Assembly: GCF_013376175.1 (NCBI RefSeq)
Contig: NZ_JABXXR010000015.1
Location: forward strand, 1-40,294
Direction of reading: 5' to 3'
Origin: Ameyamaea chiangmaiensis
GTDB taxonomy: Bacteria; Pseudomonadota; Alphaproteobacteria; Acetobacterales; Acetobacteraceae
DNA length: 40,294 nucleotides
Below are positions 8,879-18,439 of the stretch, one piece after another. Below the pieces are notes generated by a model. The model made no database searches. It was given only the letters and a program-made list of their open reading frames with translations, and was not told the DNA's origin. Numbering within the stretch: position 1 is the first letter of the stretch; each line of letters begins with the position of its first letter. A program made the translations under genes and the position numbers.

Positions 8879-10402
8879 TCAGAAAAAGCCCAGCTTGTCT
8901 TCGCTGTAGCTGACCAGCATGTTCTTCGTCTGCTGGTAATGGTCGAGGACCATACGGTGCGTCTCCCGACCGACACCGGACTCCTTGTAGCCGCCAAAGG
9001 CCGCGTGCGCCGGATAGGCGTGGTAGCAGTTGATCCATACGCGCCCGGCCTCGATCCCGCGCCCCATGCGGTAGCAACGATTGGCATCGCGTGACCATAC
9101 GCCCGCGCCGAGCCCATAGGGCGTGTCGTTGGCGATCGCCAGCGCTTCGGCCTCGTCCTTGAAGGTGGTCACGGCCAGCACGGGGCCGAAGATTTCCTCC
9201 TGGAAGATGCGCATCGTGTTGTCGCCGGTGAAGACGGTCGGCTCGACGTAAAAGCCGTCAGCGAACGCGCCACCCAAATCCGGCCGGCCGCCGCCGGTCC
9301 ACAACTTGGCGCCTTCCTGCTTGCCCACATCGATGTAGCCCAGAATCTTGTCCTGCTGCATCTTGGAGTTCTGGGCACCCATCATGGTCGACAGGTCGAG
9401 AGGGTTGCCCTGCTGGATCTTCTTCACCCGCTCCATCGCCCGCTCCATGAAGCGTTCGAACACCGATTCCTGCACAAGGGCACGGCTGGGACACGAACAG
9501 ACCTGCCCCTGGTTGAGGGCGAACATCGTAAACCCCTCCAGCGCCTTGTCGAAATAGGCGTCGTCCTCGGCCATCACGTCGGCGAAGAACACGTTGGGCG
9601 ACTTGCCGCCAAGTTCGAGGGTGGCGGGGATCAGCAGTTCGGCGGCCGCATGAGCAATGCCGCGTCCGGTCGCCGTGGAGCCGGTGAAGGCGATCTTGGC
9701 GATGCGCTTGCTGCGCGACAGCGCCGCACCGGCCTCACGCCCCAGTCCGTTGACGATGTTGATAACGCCACCGGGGAACAGGTCACCGATGATTTCCATC
9801 AGCACAAGAATGCTGGCCGGAGTGGTTTCGGCGGGTTTCATCACGACGCAGTTGCCCGCGGCCAGCGCGGGGGCCAGTTTCCACGCGGCCATCAGGATCG
9901 GAAAATTCCACGGAATGATCTGCGCGACGACGCCCAGCGGTTCGTGAAAGTGATAGGCGACCGTGGTTTCGTCGATCTGGCTGATACCGCCTTCCTGCGC
10001 GCGCAGACAGCCGGCGAAATAGCGGAAATGATCGATGGCCAACGGGATGTCCGCGTTCATCGTCTCACGCAGGGGCTTACCGTTGTCCCAGGTCTCGGCA
10101 GTCGCCAGACGCTCCAGATTCTGTTCCATCCGGTCGGCGGCCTGAAGCAGAAGGTTCGAGCGCTGCGCGTGCGACGTCGCACCCCATGTCCGGCGTACCT
10201 TGTGGGCCGCGTCCAGCGCGCGTTCGACATCGGCCGCCTTGGACGATGGCACCTCGCACAGGATCTGGCCGTTCACCGGCGAGGTATTCTTCAAATACTC
10301 GCCATCGACCGGGGGGACCCATTCGCCCCCGATATAGTTGCCGTAGCGTGCGTTGAACGGCGGTTTGGAGATCCGGGCGGCGTCGGGGCTGAGAATGTTC
10401 AT
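8879..10402 (-). CDS. aldB: NAD(P)-dependent aldehyde dehydrogenase, AldB type
   Basis: Oxidises acetaldehyde and related aldehydes to acids in the cytoplasm. The 507-residue product follows E. coli AldB closely throughout (I recall the same R-Y-x-N-x-I-G-G-E-W-V, [11 protein letters not shown] and F-R-Y-F-A blocks). The general base is E263 in L-E-L-G-G-K and the catalytic nucleophile is C302 in Q-V-C-S-C-P-S-R. The ATG at 10402 has GAGAGAG upstream at suitable spacing. It ends close to and convergent with the MetF-like gene, and is divergent from the permease. In an acetic acid bacterium a soluble aldehyde dehydrogenase complements the membrane-bound oxidation of ethanol. Confidence 0.92.
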   Translation of the reverse strand: MNILSPDAARISKPPFNARYGNYIGGEWVPPVDGEYLKNTSPVNGQILCEVPSSKAADVERALDAAHKVRRTWGATSHAQRSNLLLQAADRMEQNLERLATAETWDNGKPLRETMNADIPLAIDHFRYFAGCLRAQEGGISQIDETTVAYHFHEPLGVVAQIIPWNFPILMAAWKLAPALAAGNCVVMKPAETTPASILVLMEIIGDLFPGGVINIVNGLGREAGAALSRSKRIAKIAFTGSTATGRGIAHAAAELLIPATLELGGKSPNVFFADVMAEDDAYFDKALEGFTMFALNQGQVCSCPSRALVQESVFERFMERAMERVKKIQQGNPLDLSTMMGAQNSKMQQDKILGYIDVGKQEGAKLWTGGGRPDLGGAFADGFYVEPTVFTGDNTMRIFQEEIFGPVLAVTTFKDEAEALAIANDTPYGLGAGVWSRDANRCYRMGRGIEAGRVWINCYHAYPAHAAFGGYKESGVGRETHRMVLDHYQQTKNMLVSYSEDKLGFF

Positions 10403-10670
10403 GGCGTGGCTCTCTCGTTCGAAGACGGAAAGATTCTGTTCTTGCGGATGCCGGTATGGCAGCCGCCAAGACGTAGACCGCATACCCGCTCCGCGGCAGG
10501 GTCTCCCACGCGTATGTGACCCGGCATCCCCACACGTTCGCGTGTTGGGCTGCGGTCCGCGTCGGTGGCGGGGCGACAGACGACGCGATCGTCGCGCGTC
10601 CGAATTGAATATTGCGCTTGCCACCGAAAAGCCCGATGCAAGGCGGGGGTCCACCAACGGGGAGATATCA
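10403..10670. other. Divergent intergenic region aldB / permease
   Basis: The 268 bp hold the control region of both divergent genes. The clearest structure is an imperfect 9-bp inverted repeat with a TTCG loop (10528-10536 with 10541-10549). No confident promoter hexamers or known operator were found. Confidence 0.4.
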
Positions 10671-12080
10671 GTGTCATCGGCCATTCCTGAAGATCTTCCC
10701 GGCGAGGCACCGGTTATCCCCACAGGCACGCTCAAGGCGCGTCACATCTCGATGATCGCGATCGGCGGGGTCATCGGCGCCGGACTGTTCATCAGCAGCA
10801 GCGCCGCGATCGCCGCGGCTGGCCCTGCCATCCTGATCGGCTATCTCGCGACGGGTGGTCTGGTGGTGCTGATCATGCGCATGCTGGGCGAAATGCTGAT
10901 CGCGCAGCCGCGTCTGGGCTCGTTCGTCGATTACATCCGGGCCGGGAATGGCGCCTGGGCCGGGTTTCTGGCCGGGTGGCTGTATTATTTCTTCTGGACC
11001 ATCACGATCGGCAGCGAGGCGATCGGGGGTGCCCTGATCCTGCGCGACTGGGTCGCGGTCCCGGTCTGGGCCCTGTCCGTCGGGCTGGTCATGCTGGTCC
11101 TGCTGATCAACGTCGCGGCGGTCCATCTGTTCGGCGAATGCGAATTCTGGCTGTCGCTGAGCAAGATCGTGTGTCTGATCGGTTTCAGCGGCATCGCCAT
11201 GCTCTATGCCCTGCATATCCTCGGGCACGACGTGCATGTATGGGGCAATCTGACCGCGCACGGGGGCTTTGCCCCGCATGGCTGGATCGCGGTCGTCTCC
11301 GCTATCCCGACGCTGATGTTCTCGATGATGGGGTCCGAGGTCGCCACCGTCGCCGCGGCTGAAAGCCAGGACGCCGAAGCCAGCGTCGCGCGCGTGACGC
11401 GCTCGGTCGGCATGCGGATCGCGGTGTTCTATATCGTGTCGATTGCCCTCGTGCTGTGCGTCGTGCCGTGGACGTCGATTGCGCCGGGGCAGTCGCCGTT
11501 CGTGGTGGCGATGGAGGCGATGGGCGTGCCCGGCGCCGCGCTGATCCTGCGGATCGTCGTGCTGAGCGCGGTGACGTCGTGCCTGAACTCCTCGATCTAC
11601 ATCACGTCGCGCACGCTGGCCGGTCTGGCGTCACAGGGGGACGCGCCACGCCGGTGCGCGCATCTGTCGGACAACGGCGTTCCGGTGCGCGCGGTGGTGC
11701 TCAGCAGCGTGCTGGGTCTGATGGTCGCGTTCTGCTCGATCCTGTCGCCCAACGGCATATTCGCCTTTCTGGTCGGGGCCAGCGGCGCGGTCATTCTGTT
11801 CGTCTATTTTCTGATCGTGCGCGCCCACAAGCGACTACGCGCCACGATGGCCGCACGCGGCACGCTGCCGCAGGCGTTTCGGCTGCGGTTCTGCCCGCTG
11901 TGGAACAACCTGGCGATGGGCGCGATTGCGCTGGTCGTCATCGCCATGGCACTGACGCCCTCGCAACGCCCGACGGTCATCGCCAGTCTGGGCACGACGG
12001 CCGTGACGCTGGCGGCCTTCGTCGTGACGCGGCGAACGTTGGCCCCGACCGGCCCGCACAGGGAGGAGCACCGCGCATGA
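10671..12080 (+). CDS. Amino-acid permease, APC superfamily (GabP/AAT type)
   Basis: Inner-membrane proton symporter for amino acids or GABA. The 469-residue product has about 12 hydrophobic segments and starts, after a short polar tail, with the AAT hallmark L-K[18 protein letters not shown]. The segment [15 protein letters not shown] matches the conserved loop of this family. The start is GTG at 10671, preceded by GGGGAG with a six-base gap, and it gives the family's usual N-terminus. The gene overlaps mazG by four bases. Substrate cannot be assigned; GABA permease and Lys/Phe-type permeases look alike at this level. Confidence 0.87.
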   Translation: MSSAIPEDLPGEAPVIPTGTLKARHISMIAIGGVIGAGLFISSSAAIAAAGPAILIGYLATGGLVVLIMRMLGEMLIAQPRLGSFVDYIRAGNGAWAGFLAGWLYYFFWTITIGSEAIGGALILRDWVAVPVWALSVGLVMLVLLINVAAVHLFGECEFWLSLSKIVCLIGFSGIAMLYALHILGHDVHVWGNLTAHGGFAPHGWIAVVSAIPTLMFSMMGSEVATVAAAESQDAEASVARVTRSVGMRIAVFYIVSIALVLCVVPWTSIAPGQSPFVVAMEAMGVPGAALILRIVVLSAVTSCLNSSIYITSRTLAGLASQGDAPRRCAHLSDNGVPVRAVVLSSVLGLMVAFCSILSPNGIFAFLVGASGAVILFVYFLIVRAHKRLRATMAARGTLPQAFRLRFCPLWNNLAMGAIALVVIAMALTPSQRPTVIASLGTTAVTLAAFVVTRRTLAPTGPHREEHRA

Positions 12081-12925
12081 ACACGCATGACACCGGAGCG
12101 AGCCAGCCGGCCGCTGCCAGCCCCACCGACGCCCCCGGCGAAATCGCGCGGCTGCTAGACATCATGGTGCGTCTGCGCGACCCCAAAACCGGCTGTCCCT
12201 GGGACCGGGTCCAGGATTTCGACACGATCGCCCCTTACGCCATCGAGGAGGCCTACGAGGTCGCTGATGCGATCGCCCGGCGGGACTGGACCGCGCTGCC
12301 CGATGAACTGGGCGATCTGCTGCTGCAAATCGTCTACCATGCCCGGATGGCTGAAGAGGCGGGGCGGTTCGATTTCGCGGCCGTCGCGCGGGGGATCGCC
12401 GACAAGATGGTGCGCCGACACCCGCATGTGTTCGGCCAGGCCACCCTGACGCCCGACCTGTGGGAGGCGGAAAAGGCACGCGAGCGCGCAGCCCGGCGCG
12501 AGAGCGGAACCTTGGCGGGCATTCCCGTCGACCTGCCGGCGCTGCTGCGTGCCCGCAAGATCAGCGCACGCGCCGCGCGTGTGGGCTTCGACTGGCCCGA
12601 TGCGACTGCCGTGCTGGCGCATCTGAAGGCCGAGATCGTGGAACTGGAAGCCGAGTTCGATGGCGCCGATCCCGAGCGTCTGGCCGATGAACTGGGCGAT
12701 GTGCTGTTCTGCGCGGCCAGTCTGGCGCGCAAGCTCGATCTCGATCCCGAAGCCTGCCTGCGCCAGGGCAACGCGAAATTCATACGTCGTTTCGAGGCGA
12801 TGGAACGCAGTTTCGCCCAGGAGGGCATGGCGCTTTCGACGCTGCCGGTCGACGCGATGGAAGACCGCTGGCAGGCCGTCAAACGATCACTTCGGACGCC
12901 TCCGCCAGCCCGCGACGCGGACTGA
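12077..12925 (+). CDS. mazG: Nucleoside triphosphate pyrophosphohydrolase MazG
   Basis: Cleaves NTPs and dNTPs to monophosphates plus pyrophosphate, clearing non-canonical nucleotides. The 282-residue product has two MazG helical repeats, each with the metal-binding E-x-x-E ... E-x-x-D pattern: C-P-W-D followed by E-E-A-Y-E-V-A-D-A-I and D-E-L-G-D-L-L-L-Q in the first, and E-I-V-E-L-E-A-E ... D-E-L-G-D-V-L-F in the second. Length is typical of the full two-domain protein. The start ATG overlaps the permease stop (ATGA), with GGGAGGAG eight bases before it, so the two genes form one transcript. A strong hairpin follows. Confidence 0.93.
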   Translation: MNTHDTGASQPAAASPTDAPGEIARLLDIMVRLRDPKTGCPWDRVQDFDTIAPYAIEEAYEVADAIARRDWTALPDELGDLLLQIVYHARMAEEAGRFDFAAVARGIADKMVRRHPHVFGQATLTPDLWEAEKARERAARRESGTLAGIPVDLPALLRARKISARAARVGFDWPDATAVLAHLKAEIVELEAEFDGADPERLADELGDVLFCAASLARKLDLDPEACLRQGNAKFIRRFEAMERSFAQEGMALSTLPVDAMEDRWQAVKRSLRTPPPARDAD

Positions 12926-12955
12926 GCCGGGGGCGGCGGCACGGCCGCCGGCTTT
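12926..12955 (+). terminator. Hairpin after mazG
   Basis: A very GC-rich inverted repeat (GCCGG...GCGGC against GCCGCCGGC, with a small bulge) directly follows the mazG stop and is followed by TTTC. It separates mazG from the next operon's promoter. Confidence 0.55.
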
Positions 12956-12977
12956 CGCGCGGGCAAAATCCCCTTAT

Positions 12978-13005
12978 TTTACAGGACGCCGATTGCGCTT
13001 ATAAA
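12978..13005 (+). promoter_or_regulatory. Promoter of the glycan operon
   Basis: TTTACA (12978-12983), 16-base spacer and TATAAA (13000-13005) make a good sigma-70-type promoter: both hexamers differ from consensus at one position. It lies just before the gene starting at 13032 and stands out from the surrounding GC-rich sequence. Confidence 0.6.
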
Positions 13006-13031
13006 CGGAGCGCTGACGAGAAGGGCTGAGA

Positions 13032-14999
13032 GTGCGGAATCTTGCGCTGAACCGACCGGTGAAAATGAGTTCTGTCGCGGCCGAGGGCGCGCCGACGGCG
13101 GTGGACGGTGTTGCGGTCGACGGAACGGCGTTCACGTCATGCCCCGAGTGGTTTCCCTGGTGGCAGGTCGATCTGGGTCATGACGCCCTGATCGAAGGCA
13201 TCGACCTGACCAACAGCGACACCGACCCGGACCGGCTGCGGCTGTTCTCGCTCCTGGTGTCGCAGGACGGCCAGCACTGGTCGAGCGTCTGGTCCAAGGT
13301 CGATCACACGCCGATCGGTGGTCCCGGGGCGGTGTTCGCGGTGCGGCTGGCCCAGCCGGCGCGCGGGCGCTTCGTCCGCGTCCGGGCGGACGGGCACATG
13401 GCCCTCGATATCGGCGGCTGCGCGGTTCTCGGTGTCGAGAGCTATATCCCGTGGGAGGAACTGCCGGTCCCGGTGCCACCCACGGGTGCCGCACGGCGGG
13501 TCGCGTTCTCGGTCCTGTTCGCCGAGACCGACGCCTATCTGTTCCGGCTGATCGACAACTTCCTTGCCCGCACCGACGACAATTGTGTGTTGTTCGTCAA
13601 TTTTCCCGCCGCCCGCACCATTCCCCCCGAGGCCCTGACGCTGTCGGACCGCGTCGTCGTGTTCAACGGCCCGACCCCGCGCGAAAAATGGGGCAACACA
13701 CTTCTGGTCGGTCATCTGGAATGTTTTGCCCGCGCGCGGGCCACGACGCCCGCCTTCGGCTGGTTCTGCACGATCGCGTCCAACAGTCTCTTCATCAAAC
13801 CGTTCGACCTAGTCGCGACACTTGAACAGGTGGCGCAGGGTCACAAGGTCCCGGCCGCCGCCGAACGGTCGTACGACAACGACATGAACGTGCCGGTTGG
13901 CACGGTGCCGGACAACGCCACCTGGATGTGGATCCACCTGCAGGGCACGCAGTCCCTCCATCCTTATCTCCGCGAGGAAATGGGGCTCGAGACACTGTCG
14001 GTGACGCAGATCGAGGGGCTGTTCGCGTCCATGGCGGACTGGTCTTTGGTGTACGAACGGCTGCCGGCCATCTTCGGCATGACGCCCCATTTGCAACCGC
14101 AGTTCTATATGGCGCTTGAGGAATCGCTGCCGGTCACGATCTTCAACCGGTTCGGGTCCGGCCTGTACACGCATATCTGCTACATGTTCTGGCGCGGCGC
14201 GCGCGTCGCCGGGGTCGACGACGTACTGGCCCTCCCGCACCGGCTGCCGGCGCACCTGGCAATGCTCAAATGGTTCGATCGCAATCCCGACGATCCGGCC
14301 ACCACACTCGTGACGCACGAATGGGGCCGCGCCTTCACCCAGTTGTTCGACGAGGCGCGGACCCTCTCGCCCATGGCGGCCCTCAAGCGCCGGCTGCTGT
14401 TGCGTCGCCTTGAGGACGCGCTGCGCGCGCGCGAGGTCTACGCACCGCTTAGTCCCCTCTGGTCCGATGCGCGAACCGCGTTGCCCACCCTGATCTGCAC
14501 CGCGCGCGATCTGGAGGTCACGCGACGGATGGTTTCGCTAGCCGCCCTGAACCCGGCGGTGACACGCGAAGACGCGGCGTTCGTGTTTCTCGAAGGCCTG
14601 AACGACCGGATCCAGCTGTCGGTGGAGATCACGCCGACGGCCGACGGCGACCGCCTGTTCATCGCATGCGGTGCCGGAACGGCGCCACCGGACGGGCTGG
14701 ATGAGGTCGAAACACTGGTCGGCTATCTCTATCTTTCGCCACTGGTGAATGCCGCCCTGTTCCGCGTCTCGGTCGATGTGGAACCCGATGCCGAACAGCG
14801 GCGCGTGACCAGCCGCTTGGTCGTCCATGACGCCACGGGCTACCATGTGGTGACCCCCGACGTAGTGGAGATAACCACCGAGGGGCAACATCATTACATA
14901 GCGGCGCGATCACCCGATCCGCAGGGCCATGTCTGGATCGGCCTGCCGCTGTATCGCCAGCAGGCGGTCACCTGCATCATCGCCGCCTGCCCGTCCTGA
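13032..14999 (+). CDS. Discoidin-like (F5/8 type C) protein with glycosyltransferase-like core
   Basis: The 655-residue soluble protein has no signal peptide. Residues 1-140 look like an F5/8 type C (discoidin) carbohydrate-binding jelly roll: L-A-L-N-R-P-V near the start, W-W-Q-V-D-L-G, and R-F-V-R-V-R near the end. The core (about 155-430) carries F-V-N-F-P-A-A-R-T-I-P-P, K-W-G-N-T-L-L-V-G-H, W-F-C-T-I-A-S-N-S-L-F-I-K-P, T-Q-I-E-G-L-F-A and G-S-G-L-Y-T-H. The order and spacing recall GT14-like core-2/I-branching glycosyltransferases, but this is inference. A beta-rich C-terminal domain ends with W-I-G-L-P-L. The protein at 21818 is a full-length paralogue. The start is GTG with AAGGG six bases upstream. 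Function unproven; a surface-glycan transferase fits the neighbours. Confidence 0.7.
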   Translation: MRNLALNRPVKMSSVAAEGAPTAVDGVAVDGTAFTSCPEWFPWWQVDLGHDALIEGIDLTNSDTDPDRLRLFSLLVSQDGQHWSSVWSKVDHTPIGGPGAVFAVRLAQPARGRFVRVRADGHMALDIGGCAVLGVESYIPWEELPVPVPPTGAARRVAFSVLFAETDAYLFRLIDNFLARTDDNCVLFVNFPAARTIPPEALTLSDRVVVFNGPTPREKWGNTLLVGHLECFARARATTPAFGWFCTIASNSLFIKPFDLVATLEQVAQGHKVPAAAERSYDNDMNVPVGTVPDNATWMWIHLQGTQSLHPYLREEMGLETLSVTQIEGLFASMADWSLVYERLPAIFGMTPHLQPQFYMALEESLPVTIFNRFGSGLYTHICYMFWRGARVAGVDDVLALPHRLPAHLAMLKWFDRNPDDPATTLVTHEWGRAFTQLFDEARTLSPMAALKRRLLLRRLEDALRAREVYAPLSPLWSDARTALPTLICTARDLEVTRRMVSLAALNPAVTREDAAFVFLEGLNDRIQLSVEITPTADGDRLFIACGAGTAPPDGLDEVETLVGYLYLSPLVNAALFRVSVDVEPDAEQRRVTSRLVVHDATGYHVVTPDVVEITTEGQHHYIAARSPDPQGHVWIGLPLYRQQAVTCIIAACPS

Positions 15000-15055
15000 C
15001 CAGCGAGACGTCCGTCGTCAGAATCTCCGGGATGGCCCGAGAGGGGGAGCAGACC

Positions 15056-16402
15056 ATGGCAGCACCACCAAGACCGGCCGACCCGAACTGGCCGATTTTC
15101 CACGCGCGTCCCCGTGCGCACTGGATCAACGATCCCTGCGGCCCGATCGTCGTCGACGGCCGTTGTCATCTGTTTTTCCAGTACAACCCCTTCGGTGCCG
15201 CGTGGGGCAACATGCATTGGGGACACCTGAGCAGCCACGACCTCGTGCACTGGCGGCAGGAACCGATCGCGCTGGTCCAGCGGCCCGACGGCCCGGATCG
15301 CGACGGCGTGTTCACCGGCTGCGTCGTCATGGACGGCCCGACACCCACCGCATTGTATACCGGTATACGACCGGAGGTGCAGTGCATCGCCACCGCATCG
15401 CCCGATCTGCGGGCCTGGACACAGGAAACGGCACCAATCCTCCTGGATCATCCGCCCGGCATGACGCTGACCGGCTTTCGCGATCCGCAGGTCTTCGCCG
15501 ACTCGAACGGGGGTTGGGAGATGGTGCTGGGAGCGGGGCTCGAGCATGGACTGGGCGCCGTGCTGCTCTATCGCAGCATGACCCTGCGTGACTGGACGTT
15601 CGAGGGCGTCCTGTACCAGACCCCACACGCGGTCGAGACCGATGCGACCTGTGAATGCCCCGACCTTTTTCAACTCGGGGGTCGCGACGTGCTGCTGTAT
15701 TCCCGCGCCCGCGCCTGCGTGGCGCTGCTGGGCGAGCGTCACGACGCACGGTTCACGGTGGCCCGCGTCATGCGGCTGAGCCATGGCGTCGGTTACGCGG
15801 TCAAGACGATGCTCGATGACCAGGGGCGCCGCGTGGCCTGGGAATGGCTGACCGAAACACGCCCGGAGACGGCGTATGTCGCCGCCGGCTGGGCCGGGGT
15901 GATGTCGCTTCCGCGCGTGCTGACTCTGACAGCCGACGGGTCCGTGCACGTGGCACCTCACCCGGCGATCGACGCGCTGGAGGGCGACACGGTCGAGCGC
16001 GCAGGCGATGTATTTTCCCTGCCGGTCGGCGCGTCTGCGACCCGGGCGTTCCGCCTGCGTCTTCACGCCGATCTGGCGCAGCCGGGATCAGTGCGGCTTG
16101 AAAGCGATCGCCTGCTGTTCGCCCTGACCCTCGCGCCGTCCGCGGAGGGCTGCACCCTGACGTGCGGCGACACACGCGTCACGCTGGACACGCAGACCGC
16201 CCTCGCACTGGATGTGCTGGTCGATGGCTCGGTCGTGGAAGTCTTTACCGACGGCGGACTCTGCGTCGCGGAGCGGTTCTACGCCGATACGACCACCGCC
16301 TGCCGGGTAAGCCTTCGCGGCGGCTGCACCGACGCACGGGCGCGGATGGTGCTGATGACAAGCGCGTCGCAGCCCACTACGATTGCGGGCGGCCCCGGAT
16401 AA
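15056..16402 (+). CDS. Glycoside hydrolase family 32 (beta-fructosidase/sucrose hydrolase)
   Basis: Hydrolyses terminal beta-fructosides such as sucrose, sucrose-6-phosphate, inulin or levan. The 448-residue product has the three GH32 acidic motifs: nucleophile D26 in W-I-N-D-P-C-G (family usually N-D-P-N-G, so the Asn after Pro is Cys here), the stabiliser R142-D143-P144, and the acid/base E200 in E-C-P-D. A five-blade propeller is followed by a C-terminal beta-sandwich (about 310-440, with V-D-G-S-V-V-E-V-F). No signal peptide is seen, so it is likely cytoplasmic. The ATG at 15056 has GAGGGGGAG six bases before it. It follows the large gene by 56 bp. Substrate cannot be decided. Confidence 0.9.
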   Translation: MAAPPRPADPNWPIFHARPRAHWINDPCGPIVVDGRCHLFFQYNPFGAAWGNMHWGHLSSHDLVHWRQEPIALVQRPDGPDRDGVFTGCVVMDGPTPTALYTGIRPEVQCIATASPDLRAWTQETAPILLDHPPGMTLTGFRDPQVFADSNGGWEMVLGAGLEHGLGAVLLYRSMTLRDWTFEGVLYQTPHAVETDATCECPDLFQLGGRDVLLYSRARACVALLGERHDARFTVARVMRLSHGVGYAVKTMLDDQGRRVAWEWLTETRPETAYVAAGWAGVMSLPRVLTLTADGSVHVAPHPAIDALEGDTVERAGDVFSLPVGASATRAFRLRLHADLAQPGSVRLESDRLLFALTLAPSAEGCTLTCGDTRVTLDTQTALALDVLVDGSVVEVFTDGGLCVAERFYADTTTACRVSLRGGCTDARARMVLMTSASQPTTIAGGPG

Positions 16403-16454
16403 CGGACGGCGCATTTCACCGGCCGCCTGGCCCGAGAGGAGAGGACGACCCCGC

Positions 16455-16829
16455 ATGAAGCGCCTCGTTGTTGATCTGGACGATACATTGACGGTCTCGG
16501 ACCCCGAGCGGTCCTACCGAGACAAGGAGCCCAACTGGCCGCTTGTCGAGAAACTGCGGGACTACAAGGCCGATGGTTTCGAGATCGTCATCAACACCGC
16601 GCGCAACATGCGCACCTATCAAAATTCCGTCGGCAAGATCAACGCCAATACCCTCCCGGTCATCATCGACTGGCTGCGCGCCCATGACATCCCATTCGAT
16701 GAAATCTATGTCGGCAAGGCCTGGTGCGGTCTGGACGGTTTTTATGTCGACGACAAGGCGATCCGGCCGCGCGAATTCCTGAAACTGTCGCTCCCGGAAA
16801 TTCACGCGCTGCTTGAGGCGGACAAATGA
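16455..16829 (+). CDS. HAD-type phosphatase of the capsule-biosynthesis type
   Basis: The compact 124-residue HAD protein has the catalytic motif D7-L-D9-D-T-L-T near the N-terminus, T-A-R-N-M-R-T-Y in the middle (motif II position) and Y-V-D-D-K-A-I-R-P at the C-terminal motif. It has no cap domain. Proteins of this kind occur in capsule and lipopolysaccharide loci (for example Campylobacter jejuni Cj1435-type phosphatases) and dephosphorylate small phosphorylated alcohols or sugars. A purine-rich ribosome-binding site lies about ten bases before the ATG. Its stop overlaps the next start (ATGA), tying it to the following nucleotidyltransferase-kinase. Confidence 0.82.
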   Translation: MKRLVVDLDDTLTVSDPERSYRDKEPNWPLVEKLRDYKADGFEIVINTARNMRTYQNSVGKINANTLPVIIDWLRAHDIPFDEIYVGKAWCGLDGFYVDDKAIRPREFLKLSLPEIHALLEADK

Positions 16830-18439
16830 CCAGCACCGTCCTGACGCTCATTTCCTCGGGCGCCTATGTCGACCAGGAACTGAGCTCGGAATTCGGGCAA
16901 CTGCCGCCGGCCTTCCTCCCGGTCGGCGTCGCGCGCCTGTACGAACTTCAGGTCGCGCGTCTTGCCGCGTCGGGGCCCGTCTACCTGACGATCCCCGAAA
17001 GCTTCACGCCGCAGGAGCATGATCTGGGGCGTCTTGCCGAACTGGGCGTTCACCTGCTGCCGGTGCCCGAAGGACTGACGATCGGTGACTCCATCGTCTA
17101 CGCCCTGAACTATATCGGCCCGGCGAACCATGCGCTGAGGCTGCTGCACGGCGACACACTGACCGACGAATTCCCGCCGGGGACCACGGACCAGATCGCG
17201 GTGCATGCCGAGGGCGACGATTACACCTGGGCCGTCGTGAATACCGATGGTGGCGTCATCACCGGCCTGACCGAAATCGAGGCCGGCGACGGTCACGACG
17301 GTTCACGGCCCATCGTGTGTGGATCGTTCCTGTTCAGCAATGCCACGTTGCTGATCCGTGCGATCACCCGCGCACGCGGGGATTTCATCAAGGGCCTCGA
17401 CCTCTATAACGCCGAACGTCAACTGGGTGCGTTCGAAGTCTCAACCTGGTATGATTTCGGCCATCTGCAGACCTATTATCACTCCCGGCGTGCCGTCACG
17501 ACCGCACGCGCGTTCAACACACTGCATATCGGCAAAACCTTCGTACGCAAGGCGAGCGAGGACGTTGCCAAAATGCAGGCCGAGACCCACTGGCTACGGG
17601 CCATCCCACCCGGGCTGCAACCGTACGGCGCACGACTGCTGGAGGAAGGGCACGAGGCCTCGCGGTATTTCTACGCCACGGAATACCAATATGCGCCGAC
17701 GCTGTCCGAACTCTATGTCTTTTCCTCGATCGGACGACCGACCTGGAACAAAATCATGCGCTCGTGCGGAGATTTTCTCTCGCTCTGCTGCGCCAACACA
17801 GATGGGCAGTCCGGCGACAGCCTTCTGGCCGAACTGGTGATCGACAAGACCGTCAGTCGTCTCGAGCGCTACGCCCGGGAATCCGGCTTCGACATAAACG
17901 CGCCAACCCGCCTGAACGGCCGCGCTCTGCCGTCCCTTGTCGCGATTGCCGAAGAACTGGTGGCGTGCGTCGACCTCGCCTCGGGACGGCAGACTACCGT
18001 GATGCACGGCGATTTCTGCTTCAGCAACATTCTTTATAACTCGCGCACCGACCGTATCACCGTCATCGACCCCCGGGGCTATGTACGCCCGGGCGAGACA
18101 TCCATCTTCGGCGACGTACGCTACGATCTTGCCAAGATGCGCCATTCCGTCTTCGGTTTCTACGACCATATCATCGCCGGCCGCTACGCGCTTGATCGTC
18201 CGTCCAGCCACGAATTCTCACTTGCCTTCGACCTGGGGGCCGGAAATGTCTGGCTTCGGAATGCCTTCGACGAACTATGCGTCGACGGCATTTCCGCCGG
18301 CGGTACCGTGACCCAGGCCATCACGAATGCCCTGTTTTTGTCGATGCTACCGCTGCACGCCGACCGACCCGATCGTCAGGCCGCCTTCATCGCCAATTCC
18401 TTGCGTCTTTATGCAACGTTGCAGGACAACTGCTCATGA
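16826..18439 (+). CDS. Nucleotidyltransferase-like / small-molecule kinase fusion
   Basis: The 537-residue two-part protein. The N-terminal 240 residues resemble a sugar-phosphate nucleotidyltransferase fold (strand L-T-L-I-S-S-G, then P-A-F-L-P-V-G, and L-L-H-G-D-T), but the normal G-x-G-x-R loop is not recognisable, so this half may be degenerate. The C-terminal half is a choline/aminoglycoside-kinase-type phosphotransferase: M-H-G-D-F-C-F-S-N at residues 393-401 (catalytic D396, metal-binding N401) and I-D-P-R-G with D415. It overlaps the HAD gene and the next nucleotidyltransferase by ATGA junctions on both sides. I infer that it phosphorylates a small molecule that is then NTP-activated; the substrate is unknown. 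Confidence 0.72.
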   Translation: MTSTVLTLISSGAYVDQELSSEFGQLPPAFLPVGVARLYELQVARLAASGPVYLTIPESFTPQEHDLGRLAELGVHLLPVPEGLTIGDSIVYALNYIGPANHALRLLHGDTLTDEFPPGTTDQIAVHAEGDDYTWAVVNTDGGVITGLTEIEAGDGHDGSRPIVCGSFLFSNATLLIRAITRARGDFIKGLDLYNAERQLGAFEVSTWYDFGHLQTYYHSRRAVTTARAFNTLHIGKTFVRKASEDVAKMQAETHWLRAIPPGLQPYGARLLEEGHEASRYFYATEYQYAPTLSELYVFSSIGRPTWNKIMRSCGDFLSLCCANTDGQSGDSLLAELVIDKTVSRLERYARESGFDINAPTRLNGRALPSLVAIAEELVACVDLASGRQTTVMHGDFCFSNILYNSRTDRITVIDPRGYVRPGETSIFGDVRYDLAKMRHSVFGFYDHIIAGRYALDRPSSHEFSLAFDLGAGNVWLRNAFDELCVDGISAGGTVTQAITNALFLSMLPLHADRPDRQAAFIANSLRLYATLQDNCS

